Counted from the stretch's first letter, positions 24,337 to 36,096 are shown. The stretch is DNA of 64,000 nt from Myotis daubentonii (GCF_963259705.1 NC_081840.1:148525549-148589548); one strand, 5' to 3'. The notes: generated from the sequence alone by a model not told the origin. Translations and numbers: made by a program.

Positions 24337-24837
24337 CAGCACTGCATTACAGAACTTTCTAGAATGATGGGAATGGTCTATATTGCTCTATCCAGAATGG
24401 TAGCCGCTAACCACATGTGACTATTAAGCACTTGAAGTGTGGCTAGTGCAATTGTTAGGAACTGGATTTTAAAATGTATTTAATTTGAGTTCATCCTATA
24501 TAATAAAAGGCTAATATGCAAATAGACCAAATGGCGGAACAACTGGTCACTATGACGTACACTGACCACCAGGGACAGACGCTCAATGCAGGAGCTGCCC
24601 CTGGTGGTCAGTGCGCCAGAAGATGGGCTCATGGCTGGCGAGTGCAGCAGCAGTGGCAGGAGCATCTCCGCCTCCATGGCAGTCGGACATCCCCTGAGGG
24701 CTCCCAGACTGCAAGAGAGTGCAGGCCAGGCTGAGGGATCCCCCCCACCCCTGAGTGCACGAATTTCATGCACTGGGCCTTTAGTTTAAATATAAACAGC
24801 CACATGTAGCAAGTGGGTAGTGTATTGGAAAGTGCAG
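24337..24837 (+). mobile_element. hAT-Charlie DNA transposon fossil (MER33-like), interrupted
   Basis: The left part (24337-24493) reads cagcactgcattacagaact and carries agccgctaaccacatgtgac and cacttgaagtgtggctagtg. The right part (24785-24837) reads aaacagccacatgtagcaag to gtgcag. Diverged 8-bp duplications atctagac and atctagca flank the whole at 24329-24336 and 24838-24845. A Helitron (24494-24784) splits it, so the hAT copy is the older of the two. The MER33 name is from memory. Confidence 0.75.
24494..24784 (+). mobile_element. Helitron, HeliBat-type, nested in a hAT fossil
   Basis: It begins TCCTATATAATAAAAGGC and ends with the hairpin GTGCACGAATTTCATGCAC and gggcctttag. The flanking bases are A (24493) and T (24785). 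The interior is GC-rich with gaccaccaggg motifs shared by other copies in the window. The long plus and minus open frames across it are transposon sequence. Confidence 0.92.
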
Positions 24838-24884
24838 ATCTAGCAGATCCAGAGTGCAAAACACATAAGACTAATCAGGTGAAC

Positions 24885-24955
24885 TGGATTCCAGCCTAGT
24901 TCTGCCACTGACTACTTTGTGACCTTGACCAAGTTATTTATTCACTCTGATGCTG
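24885..24955 (+). repeat. MIR SINE fragment
   Basis: Contains actggattccagcctagttc, tgccactgactactttgtga and ccttgaccaagttattt, the tRNA-distal core of MIR in sense orientation. Confidence 0.75.
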
Positions 24956-25429
24956 TTCTTTTCTTTTTTTTTTAATCAATTAAGTGATAAACTAGATTAT
25001 TCCTAGGATTTCTTCTGTCTTTTACACTCTACTTTAAAAATAGCCACACAGTGTGATGAGAAATTGATACAAATATCACTGTCTTCATGAAAATCAGTCT
25101 TTTAATTACACCATGCATATCCACGAACACACATGTACTCCAAGAAATCTATAATACATGAATGACTATATGAAGATGCAGGAGAAATAGCAGCATTGCA
25201 ATAATTCTGTTGGATTTATCTTGTTTAATCTTAGTCCTGACATGCAATGACATTGGTTGAAAGAAAAATACAAATCTGCTTCTTTTGCATCAGTACCTGA
25301 TTTATTAATTCACTGACTCCTATCACTCATTCAGTTTATTGAAGACACTAAGTACCAAGCACAATTATTATATGGCGTGATAAATGCTGTGGAGGAGAAG
25401 ACCGTTTCTAGCTTTGCTTGGGGGAGGGT

Positions 25430-25470
25430 GAATGTGTGTGAGTGTGTGAGTGTGTGAGTGTGTGTGAAGT
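25430..25470. repeat. (GTGTGTGA)n minisatellite-like simple repeat
   Basis: Four to five units of tgtgtgag in tandem, followed at 25501-25521 by a poly(T) run. Confidence 0.85.
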
Positions 25471-26514
25471 TTTCTCAAAGGAAGTGACTAAGGCAGAAGT
25501 CTTTTCTTTTTTTTTTTTTTTACTCCATTCAGACAGAGACTCTGTATTGCCATTAGCCCTGGGCAGGAGGGCTCTTTCTTTGGGACCCATGCTTTAGTGA
25601 GCTCTTTTCTGGCTCACTCCTCCTCATGTGGTAGCTGACCCCCTGACCTTAGACTTTGCTTTGAGTACTAAGAACCCTGGAGTTCTCTGCCCCAAGGACT
25701 GGAGTTCAGTTCAAAGACTGTGAGTTGCCTCTTTCTCTGGTCTGTTCTTCCAGAGGTGAACCACACCACTGGTGTGCACAATAATGAGCTGGAGAAAGGG
25801 GCAAAGAGGCAGGTATTTTGAGGTGTGTGGCTGGAGTTGGATCTTGTGTGCATCCCAGAATGCCTACGTGTGAGAGCTTGAGTCTTATCAAGTTAAGGGA
25901 TGGGGGGAGGTGTGGGAGAGAAAGGGAGCAGGCCGGAGCCAGGAGCTGGGGCTGGGTACCAGCTCTCCTCATCCAGAATGCTGCCACATTTTGGCTTGGA
26001 TCTCCAAGAAGGACAACAATTCTACATTTGAACTTTCCAAGTCAATGTAAGGATATATCATGAAGGTTAGAGGATAGAGTGTACTTACTTAGCAGTGTAT
26101 TAGTTTGGATTATACCTTCTTAGTATTTAGACATATTGTATAAAGGTTTCCATTTATATGTTTGCCCTAAAATTTGTACATTTGCCTTTAATCTGCAGAT
26201 GTAAGGCACAACTTTATTTTAAAGTTTCTTCTTAATCTAATGATAAGATATGAGAATTTGGTAAAAGTAGTTAATTTCATTAATGTCCTCATTCAAGATG
26301 ATTGGTATATTTTATACTAGTTTAGCTACAGTAGGTTGGATTCAAAAGTTAAAATAAATGATAAGAAAGGAGACAATTTTTAAGGTTTTCTTCCATTAAA
26401 ATATACTATATGACTGTTGTTCACTGAACCTATTTACAGAATTCCATGATATATAACAAGAGTAAATGACTATGTAATGTGTGTCTGTACATTAATAATG
26501 AAAACAGGAGGACA

Positions 26515-26610
26515 GGACTTTAGAGCTGGAAGTGGGTCCAGATATCATTTAGTCTCGCCACTTTTATAGATGAGGAGTCTTAGGCCTAGAAATCTTAGTT
26601 GGTCCATGAG
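26515..26610 (-). repeat. MIR-like fragment
   Basis: Contains acttttatagatgaggagtcttaggcctag, which resembles the reverse MIR core (acagatgaggaaactgaggc). Short and diverged. Confidence 0.4.
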
Positions 26611-27893
26611 GATGGAGCCTATTAGGCCTTTAACTGGAATTGTGCAACATAGTGAAAAATAGATTTACAGTCCAGAGGTAGTGAAGGAAAACAGAATGAG
26701 AAAGAGAAGAATACAGTCATGTCTTTGGCCTTTTAGACTATCTTTTCATACTTAATGTTTCTTGGTTGTGTTCTTAAATCACGACTGAACATGTTCCCCC
26801 AACAATTGACCGTCTGTTTCTAGGAGACCGAACCAGCTTAATGCAAAGTCAGATGTTCCCATCTATTACCATCTAAAGTGACCTCTAGACACCCCTAGAG
26901 AAATCCACACGCACAGAGTGAATTCCCCTCAGCTGGACACGGTCGGGCAGTGGGACAGAACCAGAAGGAGAAGGCATGACTTGTCTACTTTCTCTCGGTC
27001 CATTTGGAAAATTCAGCATTACAGGCTCTGGACAAAAGCCTCCAGCAGGTCTGGAGGTGGGCAGTGCCCTGTCAGTGTGCCATTTACATGTACCAGCACT
27101 TCATGGACAAGTAGATTGAGTGAGGATAATAGAGCATTAGAACGGCTCCTAAGCCACTCCAGCCGACAGTGTGCACAACTTAGGAACACACGATTTTACC
27201 ACACAACAGCTTATTGTGAACATAATGACTAAATATGTTAAGATGATTTGGGTCATGTTTGTAATTTGTGATCTGAAGGTTTGAGGTTTTGCTTTCTTTG
27301 CCAGATTAAAGTCAGGAAGAGAAGCCTGCTGGTGTCTCTGACGTCGGCCATCCTGCTGCTAAAGATGACTGGCAGAACAAGGACAATGAGGTAGAATGGG
27401 GAGTCTTATCAAATCTGTGGGAGAGCATTGCATCACAGCTGAATATATTTAGAGTAAGTATTCACATACTGGCTATTGCAATTTTATTTCAAATAAAGCA
27501 GAAGCAATTATTTATGCTTATGTTATTAACTAATTCAAAAGCATTGTATGTATTCACTTGACCCAAATGTATTAAATGTGTTTACAGGCAAAATTGAAAT
27601 AAATGAAAATACCTGAAACAGTCCAAATTTCACTTTAAGGGACAATAACAGAAAAAATTTTCTGGATTTTGAATGCTGAGACATCAGGGCCCAACGAATG
27701 ACATTTTAAGTACTCTTACTAGTATAATTCAAAAAGAGATGAATGGATATGCTATGGAGTTTGCATATATTTGGGGTGAGGGAGAGAAATGAAGAAAGAG
27801 TTTCAGAGTAGGGAAAATAATTTGGTCTATAAAACGTTGGTCATAGACACTTTGGATAAGAAAAAACAATTTCCAGGAAACTGGGACCAGTTG

Positions 27894-27922
27894 GTGTGTG
27901 TGTGTGTGTGTGTGTGTGTGTA
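27894..27922. repeat. (GT)n microsatellite
   Basis: About 14 GT units. The poly-VC and poly-HT peptides in overlapping frames are artefacts of it. Confidence 0.95.
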
Positions 27923-29519
27923 CCATCCACCTTTTATGCTTTTGAGAACTTCTACTACATCTGTCAAAAGAAACAGTGAGAATACCAAAAGGAAGATACC
28001 TTAAAAAGTACTATTTTAACAACCATTGAAACTTCTGAAGAACTGGAAAATAAAGGCCACTACCGTGAGGGTTCAGAACTTGAGCATTTGTAATTGTGGT
28101 CAGTCCTTTCTTTAATGCTCGGGTATAGTCTTATGAGCTAGAGCAGTTTTCTCTTTATTCAGATGCAGTCCAACTTATTTTAGCTCAAGATTCTGTCTTT
28201 TAAAATCTCATGCTGAACTTCTCGGAAAACCCAAAGGTCATGTTTGCAGAATAGATGCACAGCAGGCTTAAATAAATGTGGAGCCGCCTGAGCAGCAGGT
28301 CTTCTTCATTCTACCAGAGAAGCTGTTAATCTTCAGATGATTATTTTTGTAATATAAAATATATATCGTGGATCAGGAAAACAAATTCCCCACCTGACAC
28401 GCTCATAAACAGTTTTGTAAGAGCTAATTTTAGATTGTTCCTAGCTTTTTCATTGCATCATCAGGGACATTTAAATATTCTAACAGTTCTCCTGTGCTTC
28501 TCAAAACTCTCATTTAAGCAAACACGCCCTGCACAACACACACCAAGAAATGTACTGGGTTGTGTGACAAGCTGAGAACAGTTGTATTTGTTGTCTTTCC
28601 TTACTTCAGCTAAAGGATGAGCTGGGCAGTGTTGTGGAAAGTTGGTAATGTGAGATGATGTGATACATGGGAGAAAGCCAAAAACAATGACAACCAACAG
28701 GACAAAAGGAAAGTTGCATTATCATCGCAGTATCTGACACACTGTGATTTCACTGATGACTATAACCACATTGTCCTTGGCCCTTACATTTCATAGGGTG
28801 GTCTTCCTGTGTGTCAAGTTGTATCACTGGACCTTTAACTGTAATACTTCTCATTTATGGCATCTTTGTAGCCATAAATCCTTTTCATATTATTATTATT
28901 ATTTTACTTGCTTCTCGCCATAACCCACTGAGATAGGTAAAATGGGAATTTGTCCACATGTTATAGGTCCGTAAAAAGGATCACAGGCTACAGTCATACA
29001 CTCCTAAGTGATTTTGAAGCCAGAACTGCGGTTGCAATGTACCTTTTTGCTTACCAGACTTTGAGTCAAAACACACACACACACCACTATTTAAAAGAAG
29101 AGAGAAACATTCTAAGGAAATTTTTCTCCTCATGAAAACTGCTATTATATTTTTAGTACTTCTACCCTTTTTTGAGGGTGTTTAATATACACAGGTGCTA
29201 TTTAACTTAACAAACATAAATAGTGGTTTTAAAAAATGATAGATTTTAAAATCATAAATATTTCAAGTTAAGCAAATATAAGATATAAAAATTCAGTTTG
29301 CTGGGAAGAAGGATTAAGAGATTATATATTACTTTACAAAAAAATTCCGAATAGGATTGTTTTATATAGCAAAATTCCTCAGCTCATATAAGATATGTTG
29401 ATTTATGAAAATCTGATTCATACAGAACTTTACAGGAATGCATCTGTTATATAAATCCACGCTCACCTGTAATTCACTCTAGAGGGAACAACTGAGTGAT
29501 AATAATAATAACATACTCA

Positions 29520-29690
29520 TATATTCTTCATTATGCAGTTTAAAGCACTTTCCTCTAATTTATTGCATTTGTCTTTGGCAACCTTAAAAGGAAGGCAGAC
29601 AGGGTATTATTATCCTTTCTTTACAGCTGAGAAATTGAGAGGTTAAGTGATTTGCCCAAGGTCAGACAGGCTATTCATTCATTCATTTAC
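29520..29690 (-). repeat. MIR SINE fragment
   Basis: Contains ttacagctgagaaattgaga, ggttaagtgatttgcccaag and gtcagacagg, the reverse MIR core in good order, preceded by the MIR 3' portion around 29540-29620. Confidence 0.75.
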
Positions 29691-29764
29691 TGCTCTTTGA
29701 GTGATGCACTTTTAACGGGGTAGTCAAGGAAGTGAGGTTCTTCCTCCTATTTTTTTTTAACCAG

Positions 29765-30062
29765 ATGTGAAGGCTATTAAAACAGAGGTGGATGATCTCA
29801 CAAATATAATGTTGAACGAAAGAAGCCAGACACAGAAGTGCACATACTGTATGCTTCTAGTAATGTAAATTCAAATGCAGGCAAAACTAATCTATGGTGA
29901 CAGAAGGCAGAATAGTGGTAAAATTTGGGAAGAAGGGGTGGCAACTGGAGTGTAAGGGGGGATAACATTCTATTTCTTGACCTGATTTTTGATTGTATAG
30001 TTATGTTCACTGTGAAAATTCACTTGAGATCTAGACTTCAGATTTGTCTACTTTTCCTTACG
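29765..30062 (+). repeat. 5'-truncated old L1 3' end
   Basis: Contains aacgaaagaagccagacaca, gtgcacatactgtatgcttc, caggcaaaactaatctatgg, gacagaaggcagaatagtgg and gtgaaaattcacttgag, the characteristic L1M-type 3' order on the plus strand. Confidence 0.75.
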
Positions 30063-30069
30063 TGTAGAA

Positions 30070-30294
30070 CAAGCATGTCAGACTCACGACCTGCAGGATG
30101 CATGCAACCCTCAACGAATATTTTTGCGGCCCAGCCAAAATAGTGGTATGTAAGAAGCATTTTAATAAAAATTTCATAACTTAATTTTTACAATATCTTG
30201 TTATACATAATTATTAATAAAGAACTACAATGTTCACTAATAACTTAAACCCTGTTTATTTGGCCCGTGTTAGCCTTTGAGTTTGACATGCTTG
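30070..30294. mobile_element. non-autonomous hAT-type DNA transposon (225 bp)
   Basis: Inverted ends are CAAGCATGTCAGACTCA and TGAGTTTGACATGCTTG, with one mismatch. Eight-base flanks gtgtagaa (30062-30069) and gtatagaa (30295-30302) are a target duplication with one difference. The interior contains tttgcggcccagcc near the left end and is otherwise AT-rich, with no transposase. Confidence 0.82.
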
Positions 30295-30490
30295 GTATAG
30301 AAGTTTTTGGCTAAAAAAAAAAATTTTATCTTGAAAAACAGTACAATGCACTTTAGAAGATCATTACATCATACATCCTTTAAACATTTGTGATTTAATG
30401 AAGTTTCTTAGCTGCATTTTAAAAATGAGAATATGAATTAAATCGGAAGAGTTTAAAAACAGAAAAATAGCTTATAGAAAAAAAACCCAT

Positions 30491-30697
30491 GCCCATCCGG
30501 CATGGCTCAGTGATTGCACATCAACCTATGAACCAGGACATTGTGGTTTGATTCCCAATCAGGGAACATGCCTGGATTTCAGACTAGCTCCCCAGTGTGG
30601 TGTGTGCAGGAGGCAGCCGATCAATGATTCTCTCATCATTGAAGTTTCTATCTCTCTCCCTCTCCTTTCCTCTCTGAAATCAATTAAAAATATTTTT
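30491..30697 (+). repeat. Ves-type SINE
   Basis: Head GCCCATCCGGCATGGCTCAG, B box tggtttgattccc, tail cctctctgaaatcaattaaa. Flanks aaaaaaaacccat and aaaaaacccagga suggest a target duplication. Confidence 0.85.
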
Positions 30698-30788
30698 TAA
30701 AAAACCCAGGATTATCTTCATCTAAAAAGATGCTATAAGAAATGGGAAATTGCAGCACACTAAGATAATTTTAGGTGCAACATGTATA

Positions 30789-31453
30789 TCAACACTAATA
30801 AAAGAGAAAAATGGTAATTGGCGTACGAGCTACCCTTTTCATTGGCTAATCAGGGCTATATGCAAATTAACTGCCAACTAAGATTGGCAGTTAACTGCCA
30901 ACTAAGATTGGCAGTTAACTGCCAACAAGATGGCGGTTAATTTGCATATGTAGGCACAATGCAGGGAGGCGAAAGGGAAAGCAGGAAGAAGCCCCCTGCC
31001 ACTGACAGTGATTGGAAACCCAGGGGGGAGCTAAGAGCTGGGGGGCAGGGCAAAGGCGGCCCTGGGGCCGCCTTTGCCCTGCCCCCCAGCCATGATCAGA
31101 GAATCAGGTGCCTTTTCCACCCTGGCCAGTGAGAGCAGGAAGTAGGGGTGGAGCCAGCGATGGGAGCTGGGCACGGTCGAAGCTGGCAGTCCCAGGAGCT
31201 AGGGGTCCCTTGCCTGGGCCTAAAGCGAAGCCCACGATCGTGGGGCCGCTGCAGCTGCGGGTCCCCGCTGCCCGGGCCGGACACCTCAGCCAGAGGCATC
31301 AGGCCTGGGCAAGGGGCCGATCCTGCGATTGGAGGGTGATGGGGGTCAACGCCTGAGGGCTCCCAGTATGTGAGAGGGGGCAGGCTGGGCTGAGGGACAC
31401 CCCCCCCCCCACACACACACCCAGTGCACGAAATTCGTGCACCGGGCCCCTAG
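30789..31453 (+). mobile_element. Helitron, HeliBat-type 665-bp copy with tandem hairpins and palindrome
   Basis: It starts TCAACACTAATAAAAGAG and ends with hairpin GTGCACGAAATTCGTGCAC and gggcccCTAG, with A (30788) and T (31454) outside: a textbook Helitron insertion. The 5' third has tandem units of a hairpin built from aactgccaa and ttggcagtt (30866-30930). A 52-bp palindrome sits at 31038-31089. A closely related 648-bp copy lies inverted at 40516-41163. No Rep/helicase frame is present. Confidence 0.93.
31038..31089. repeat. 52-bp near-perfect palindrome inside a Helitron
   Basis: Two 25-bp perfect inverted arms (beginning CTGGGGGGCAGGGCAAAGGC) are separated by only two bases (TG). The related Helitron at 40516-41163 lacks the right-arm segment, so the palindrome appears to have been completed in this copy after the two diverged, or lost in the other. 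Confidence 0.9.
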
Positions 31454-33126
31454 TTTAATAATATTAAGCTAGGAATTGTAGGGAAATGAGATTCCATTGT
31501 TATTCACTTAGTATAATCTAGAGAGAATATATGACTTTAAGGAGGATAAGATTGTAATTTTTTTGAATGTCAATAATTTTTCTCTTAGAACTTTGTATAT
31601 CAGGATACTGCGCTGGACATCGGGGTAGGAAGCCAAAGGTAATGATAAAAATCTGAGTAAGATGTGCACACCTGGGAACAAACAAGGCTCCCAAGAGTCC
31701 CAAGGAGCCTTCGATGCAAGAAGGTCTGGGAGGAATATGTTTTGACCATTATCCAGGATAGAAATCACAGGTGCATTCAATTGCCTAAAGCAATTTCAAA
31801 ATTTATATTGTAGTTTTCCAAGAATCCTTCACCTCCTGTGACTCTATAACCCTGACAGCTAATGTTGCTCTTGTATGCAAAGTTACCACAGATGACAAAT
31901 GTTTTGCTTAATTTTTATATATGGTCTTCTGTTGTTGTTCCATTTTATTCTCTTTAAAAAGAATCCAATATAGCGTCCACCTCCCCCCGCCCCAACACAC
32001 ATTATCTGTATCAAATACCGATCTTAATATCACAGGTCAGGAACAGAGAATTTCCAGGTGAAGGGTCAGGGTCAGCCCGAGGGGGCTTTCATTTCACCAG
32101 TGATGTTCCAAAGGCAGCTACACTACTGCTAGGAATGACCACACTTTGGCGAGTTTCTTCCCACGAGGGCTGTTGAAAGCATCCTGTTCAGGGATAAGAT
32201 TTTGACCTTTAACCTCTTCACACATTTGTTTTAATTCTTGACTGACTGTCCTGGGTCTGTGCATCGGTTTTACTAGCACTTAGCTAATATTTTTTTACAA
32301 ATAAATTTTGTGCCCTGAACACCTGCGTGCTGCACGTCACACATTCCACAGAACGAGCAGGATTGAGCTCACTGTGATCACTGCGACCAGGACAATGCAG
32401 TGAGACACAGCTGTCCTGTGGAACGTGGGTTGTTAGATTGTCAACCTGTGTTCCCCCATACGGTTCATGTCATAAAACTGGTCAGAAAGATGGCTCCAGG
32501 GACAGGGGAGAGAGACAGGGAGAGGTGGGCTCAGCAAGCTGCCCAAACGTCTCCCACTGGCAAAGGATAAACAATCCTGAGGAACTGACCCTGCGTGTCT
32601 ACGGGCGAGTCCATGTGGAATCATTTCATGATCTTTGTTAATGACCGGGATCAAGAGACACAACGGCTTCTCTCTGGGTGAAGCCCTTCAACACAGAACT
32701 CCTTGAGTCACTATGAAGTGTTGCCTATACTACTTCACACTTAGTCTCACGCGATCCCTTTCAAAACCCACTTTATTTAAGCTAATAGTTATATCCCTAC
32801 ATTTAATCTCCTTTATAGCAGAGCTGCTTAAAACAAATTCTCCCCTTTGCCCTTCCTAAGTGTCTCTTCCACTCCTCCCACCTGGACCCTTCCTCTTCCT
32901 CTCCTGTCAGTTCTGTGCATGTGTTGGCTTGTGATGCTTACCGTGCAAAAGGCCATATTAGTTTTTAACTTGTACTAATTTTCACTCTTTTTGTTATAGG
33001 TTACATGACAGATATATTTGTTACACACAATATTGACAACAGTTTTGAATAGGCTTCCATTACTTTTTATAGAAATTTTATGAAAATGTATAGAATTTAA
33101 AGTAAAAGATAAGTTGAAATACTTGC

Positions 33127-33162
33127 CATTGAGCCTTGTTTTCCTGGGTTCCCTGGTTCACC
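33127..33162 (-). CDS. COL25A1: collagen XXV alpha-1, 36-bp exon (COL2 domain) with GC donor
   Basis: The minus-strand acceptor TTCTTTTTTAAG precedes 12 codons reading GEPGNPGKQGSM (four Gly-X-Y triplets, phase 0). The intron then begins with GCAAGT and not GT, i.e. ATG|GCAAGT. The alternative GT four bases further in would give a 40-bp exon out of the collagen frame. Human COL25A1 from memory has GEPGKPGEQGLM here, joined to GPLGPPGQK, which fits the next exon at 16312-16338. Three of the 12 residues differ from that, two with a charge change (Lys to Asn, Glu to Lys). Confidence 0.85.
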
Positions 33163-33944
33163 CTTAAAAAAGAATAGTGATAGTTTTATTAGTGCTATAA
33201 ATATTAAAAAACAATTTCAATATATATTTTTCCCTTTTTACAGTACCCACTGGGGTGTATGAATGTCAAATATACTTTTCAAGCTAAATAGAGAAATGCA
33301 AACCCAATGCAATGGAAAGAAAGCTAACATTCTTTCTTCAAATGCATTCTATAATAAACATTTTAGGATTTAATAAAGTGAGTCTAGATTATGATAGAGA
33401 TTAAGATTATGCCAAGAACATATTCTAAATAAAATTAGTAGGAGTGATTATATAAGTCATTAAGTAGTCCTAGAAAAAGATTTAATTGTAATCACAGCTA
33501 TATCTCATTTATTTAATTGCGATTACAGTAATATATTATTAATTATTATTTCCTGTTTATAAGGACATAAGATGATGACATGGTCCTCTTTGTGGGAATC
33601 CAGAACTCCCACATATTCAATACAGAGACAACTGCTCTTAGTGCAGGAGTTAAATAAGAACAGGAGCAGAGATTGATTTTAAATTTTAATTATCCTGGAT
33701 TAATGATGGCTGAAGTAACATGCTTTATTAAAATTGACAGCATATATTAAAGTAAAATTGTCTGCCATATTACACCACTGTCATAATTTTCTAATACTCA
33801 GATTCATACATGTTTTATTATATTATATTATATCATGTTTTATTATATTATTATAATGACAGTCATGTTTTTGAAAAACATGATTGTAATGCCAGTACAT
33901 ATAGATGTTGTTGGACTTTAAAAATAAGTAGTTCTCAGTTTATT

Positions 33945-34170
33945 TTTTAAAATTTATTTTTTATTTATTTATTTATTTTTTTTATTGCTTAAAGTATTAC
34001 AAAGAGTATTACATATGTCTCCTTTTTTTTTTCTCCGCCCTTGACAATCCCCTGGCCTCCCCTACCTCCCAGTGTCTTATGTCCATTGGTTATGCTTATA
34101 TGCATGCATACAAGTCCTTCGGTTGATCTCTTTTTCCACTGGTTAAGAGAGTATATAAAAATCAACTCTG
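33945..34170 (-). repeat. short L1 3' end
   Basis: After a T-rich left end with (TTTA)n units it reads attacatatgtctcc, then gtccattggttatgcttatatgcatgcata and caagtccttcggttgatctc. This is the same L1 3' terminus as at 6511-6681 and 42104-42243, extending slightly further upstream. Confidence 0.75.
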
Positions 34171-34933
34171 AGATTATAAATCCAGTTCAAATTATATTTG
34201 TGGAATTAAAAATAATTATACCTTTGTATTAAAAGTTCCATTTCTTACTTAGATTAATAAACTACATTCACTTAAAGACTGACATAAATTTGGATGGTTT
34301 ACAAAATGTCATACAGTAATTTATCTTGTTTCTTGGAAGTAATTTATGCTTTAAGTTTTCTGTACAGTATATAATACCCAATGATCTGACTAATTCTGTC
34401 CTATCAAAAGGGTCTTAACTATACTTCTTACTTGAGAAGACATTGTATCTTGTTGGAAACCAGCAATCAATTGGAGAGCTCTAAATATCCCAAAAGCTAC
34501 AGCTTTTTTTTTTTTTTTATCTTTTGAGATATCAACCCAAGAAAAGGGGAAACATTAGACAGTTTAGGATGAAGCCACTCTCTCTGATGATTCAGTTAAA
34601 GCAATCCTAAATCATATGTTACAAATTAATTCCTCATTTCATATGACGAATTAACAGCAGCTTTCAGAAAGGGAAGTGGGCTTACAGAAGGTTGTCTCAG
34701 AAAAGTTTTAAAGTACCCTATATTCTTACAAACAGAATTGTTTTTTGAAGGACAAAAAAAAGCCATAATATATGAATATAAAAATAAAATATACCAAAAC
34801 AATGAGCATGGATGATTTTTTTCTTTTTGGTTGTCTTTATTTTCAAAATTTTCTACATTATGGATAGTTTCTGTATTACTTTTGTACTATGAAAACACGA
34901 ATGAATATAGTTATTAAAGTTAAAGTAATACAC

Positions 34934-35076
34934 TTGCTCGATTAGTATGGCTTAGTGGTTGAGTATTGGCCTAGGAACCAAGAGATCATGGTTTGATTCC
35001 TTGTCAGGGCACATGCCCAGTTGTGGGCTCCATCCTCAGCAAGAGGCAGCTAAACAATGATTCGCTCTCATCATTG

Positions 35077-35120
<44 letters not shown>

Positions 35121-35157
35121 TCCTCTCTGAAATCAATAAAAATACATATATTTTTTA
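34934..35157 (+). repeat. Ves-type SINE with (CT)n tract
   Basis: Head TTGCTCGATTAGTATGGCTTAG, B box atggtttgattcc, then a (CT)n run at 35081-35116 and a tail gaaatcaataaaaa. Eighteen-base target duplications aaagttaaagtaatacac and aaagttaaagcaatacat are at 34916-34933 and 35158-35175. Confidence 0.9.
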
Positions 35158-35988
35158 AAAGTTAAAGCAATACATTAAATAAACAATTTAATCCATCAAT
35201 AAACCTGAATTTCAAATTCTAACCTCATAATATAAGTGTAAAATTTGTTTGCCCTTTTCCACATATTTATTTAACTTGCTGGGTTGTCACTATCAAAGCA
35301 AACCATTTATCTAGTGTCCTGTGCTGCTATATAATGACACTTGACACTAAGTACTTAGTACTTAGATCTAAGTGTTGAGATCACTTTTATTTTTTTAAAA
35401 TAAATTTATTGGAGTAACAGCTCACTTTTAAATCATTTCCATTAATAAGCTTCATATACAAAGGACAAATAATATTCAAACCAGACCCACTGATGTTTTA
35501 ACAATTAATTTTACTGTTTTATCAATTCTTTTGGTCAAGTTATTTATAAGAGATTAAATATTAGAAACATTTAAATTCTTTACTCTCCATAAATCATATG
35601 GTACCTGATTGTCTCTGCTATCGGTTTTTGGAAAATGTCATTAATCCCCCACCTACTGTTTCAAGCTAGTCTCCCTGTTAAACCAAGGCACTGAGGAACT
35701 CTGTGGAGTCAGGACACGAGTGACATCAGGTTCTCCAATCAGGCTCCGGAGCCTTACCTGAACACCGGCTTAGCTGTCTCCCCAAGTCCTGTGGTTGCTG
35801 GCTCCCCGGGGGTTGAGTGGTAATGCAGAAGCCTGGCTGGCAGTGCCCTGCTGGGGGCTTTCCGAGCTTCCCCCATCCCTCAACCCACTCCACTCTCTCT
35901 AATCCCTTCCAACCCCACTCTATCCCAATTCTCAGCCCTTAACGCAAAACCAAACCTGTGAGAACAAGGGACCCAAAAAGCAACTCAC

Positions 35989-36096
35989 GGGCTCTCCTGG
36001 CATTCCTCGGGGGCCATCTTTCCCGGTGTCCCCAGGAGGCCCTCTTGGGCCTGGAGGGCCAGGCGGGCCTGGGGGCCCAGCTTGTCCTTGGTCACC
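35989..36096 (-). CDS. COL25A1: collagen XXV alpha-1, 108-bp exon (start of COL2)
   Basis: The acceptor is CCATTGTAG and the donor is CCC|GTGAGTTG. The 36 codons form 12 unbroken Gly-X-Y triplets, beginning [15 protein letters not shown] and ending [13 protein letters not shown] recognise this from human COL25A1, where it follows ...LIKRRLIK and opens the COL2 helix; the human version as I remember it ends GMPGVP. This exon carries the gene identification. It is locally GC-rich in an AT-rich region, which is normal for Gly-Pro codons. Confidence 0.95.

Larger units (their letters stand above)
16339..33126 (-). other. COL25A1: COL25A1 intron (16.8 kb) with GC donor
   Basis: This intron separates the 36-bp and 27-bp exons. 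Its contents, listed separately, are two Ves SINEs at 17.7 and 19.7 kb, L2-like and MIR fossils at 20.5-25 kb, a hAT-Charlie copy split by a Helitron at 24.3-24.8 kb, an L1 piece and a hAT element at 29.8-30.3 kb, a SINE at 30.5 kb and a large Helitron at 30.8-31.5 kb. The remaining parts (16.4-17.6, 18-19.6, 21.6-23, 25-29.5 and 31.5-33.1 kb) look like ordinary unique intronic DNA with microsatellites. Confidence 0.8.
33163..35988 (-). other. COL25A1: COL25A1 intron (2,826 bp)
   Basis: GT-AG intron between the 108-bp and 36-bp exons. It contains an L1 3' end and a Ves SINE, listed separately; a ttatta-rich simple stretch lies at 33806-33858. The remainder is AT-rich and unremarkable. Confidence 0.8.

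Noticed and set aside
30860..30935. CRISPR-like tandem repeats (aactgccaa...ttggcagtt units)
   Set aside because: The units are contiguous hairpin repeats without variable spacers, inside a Helitron in a mammalian genome.
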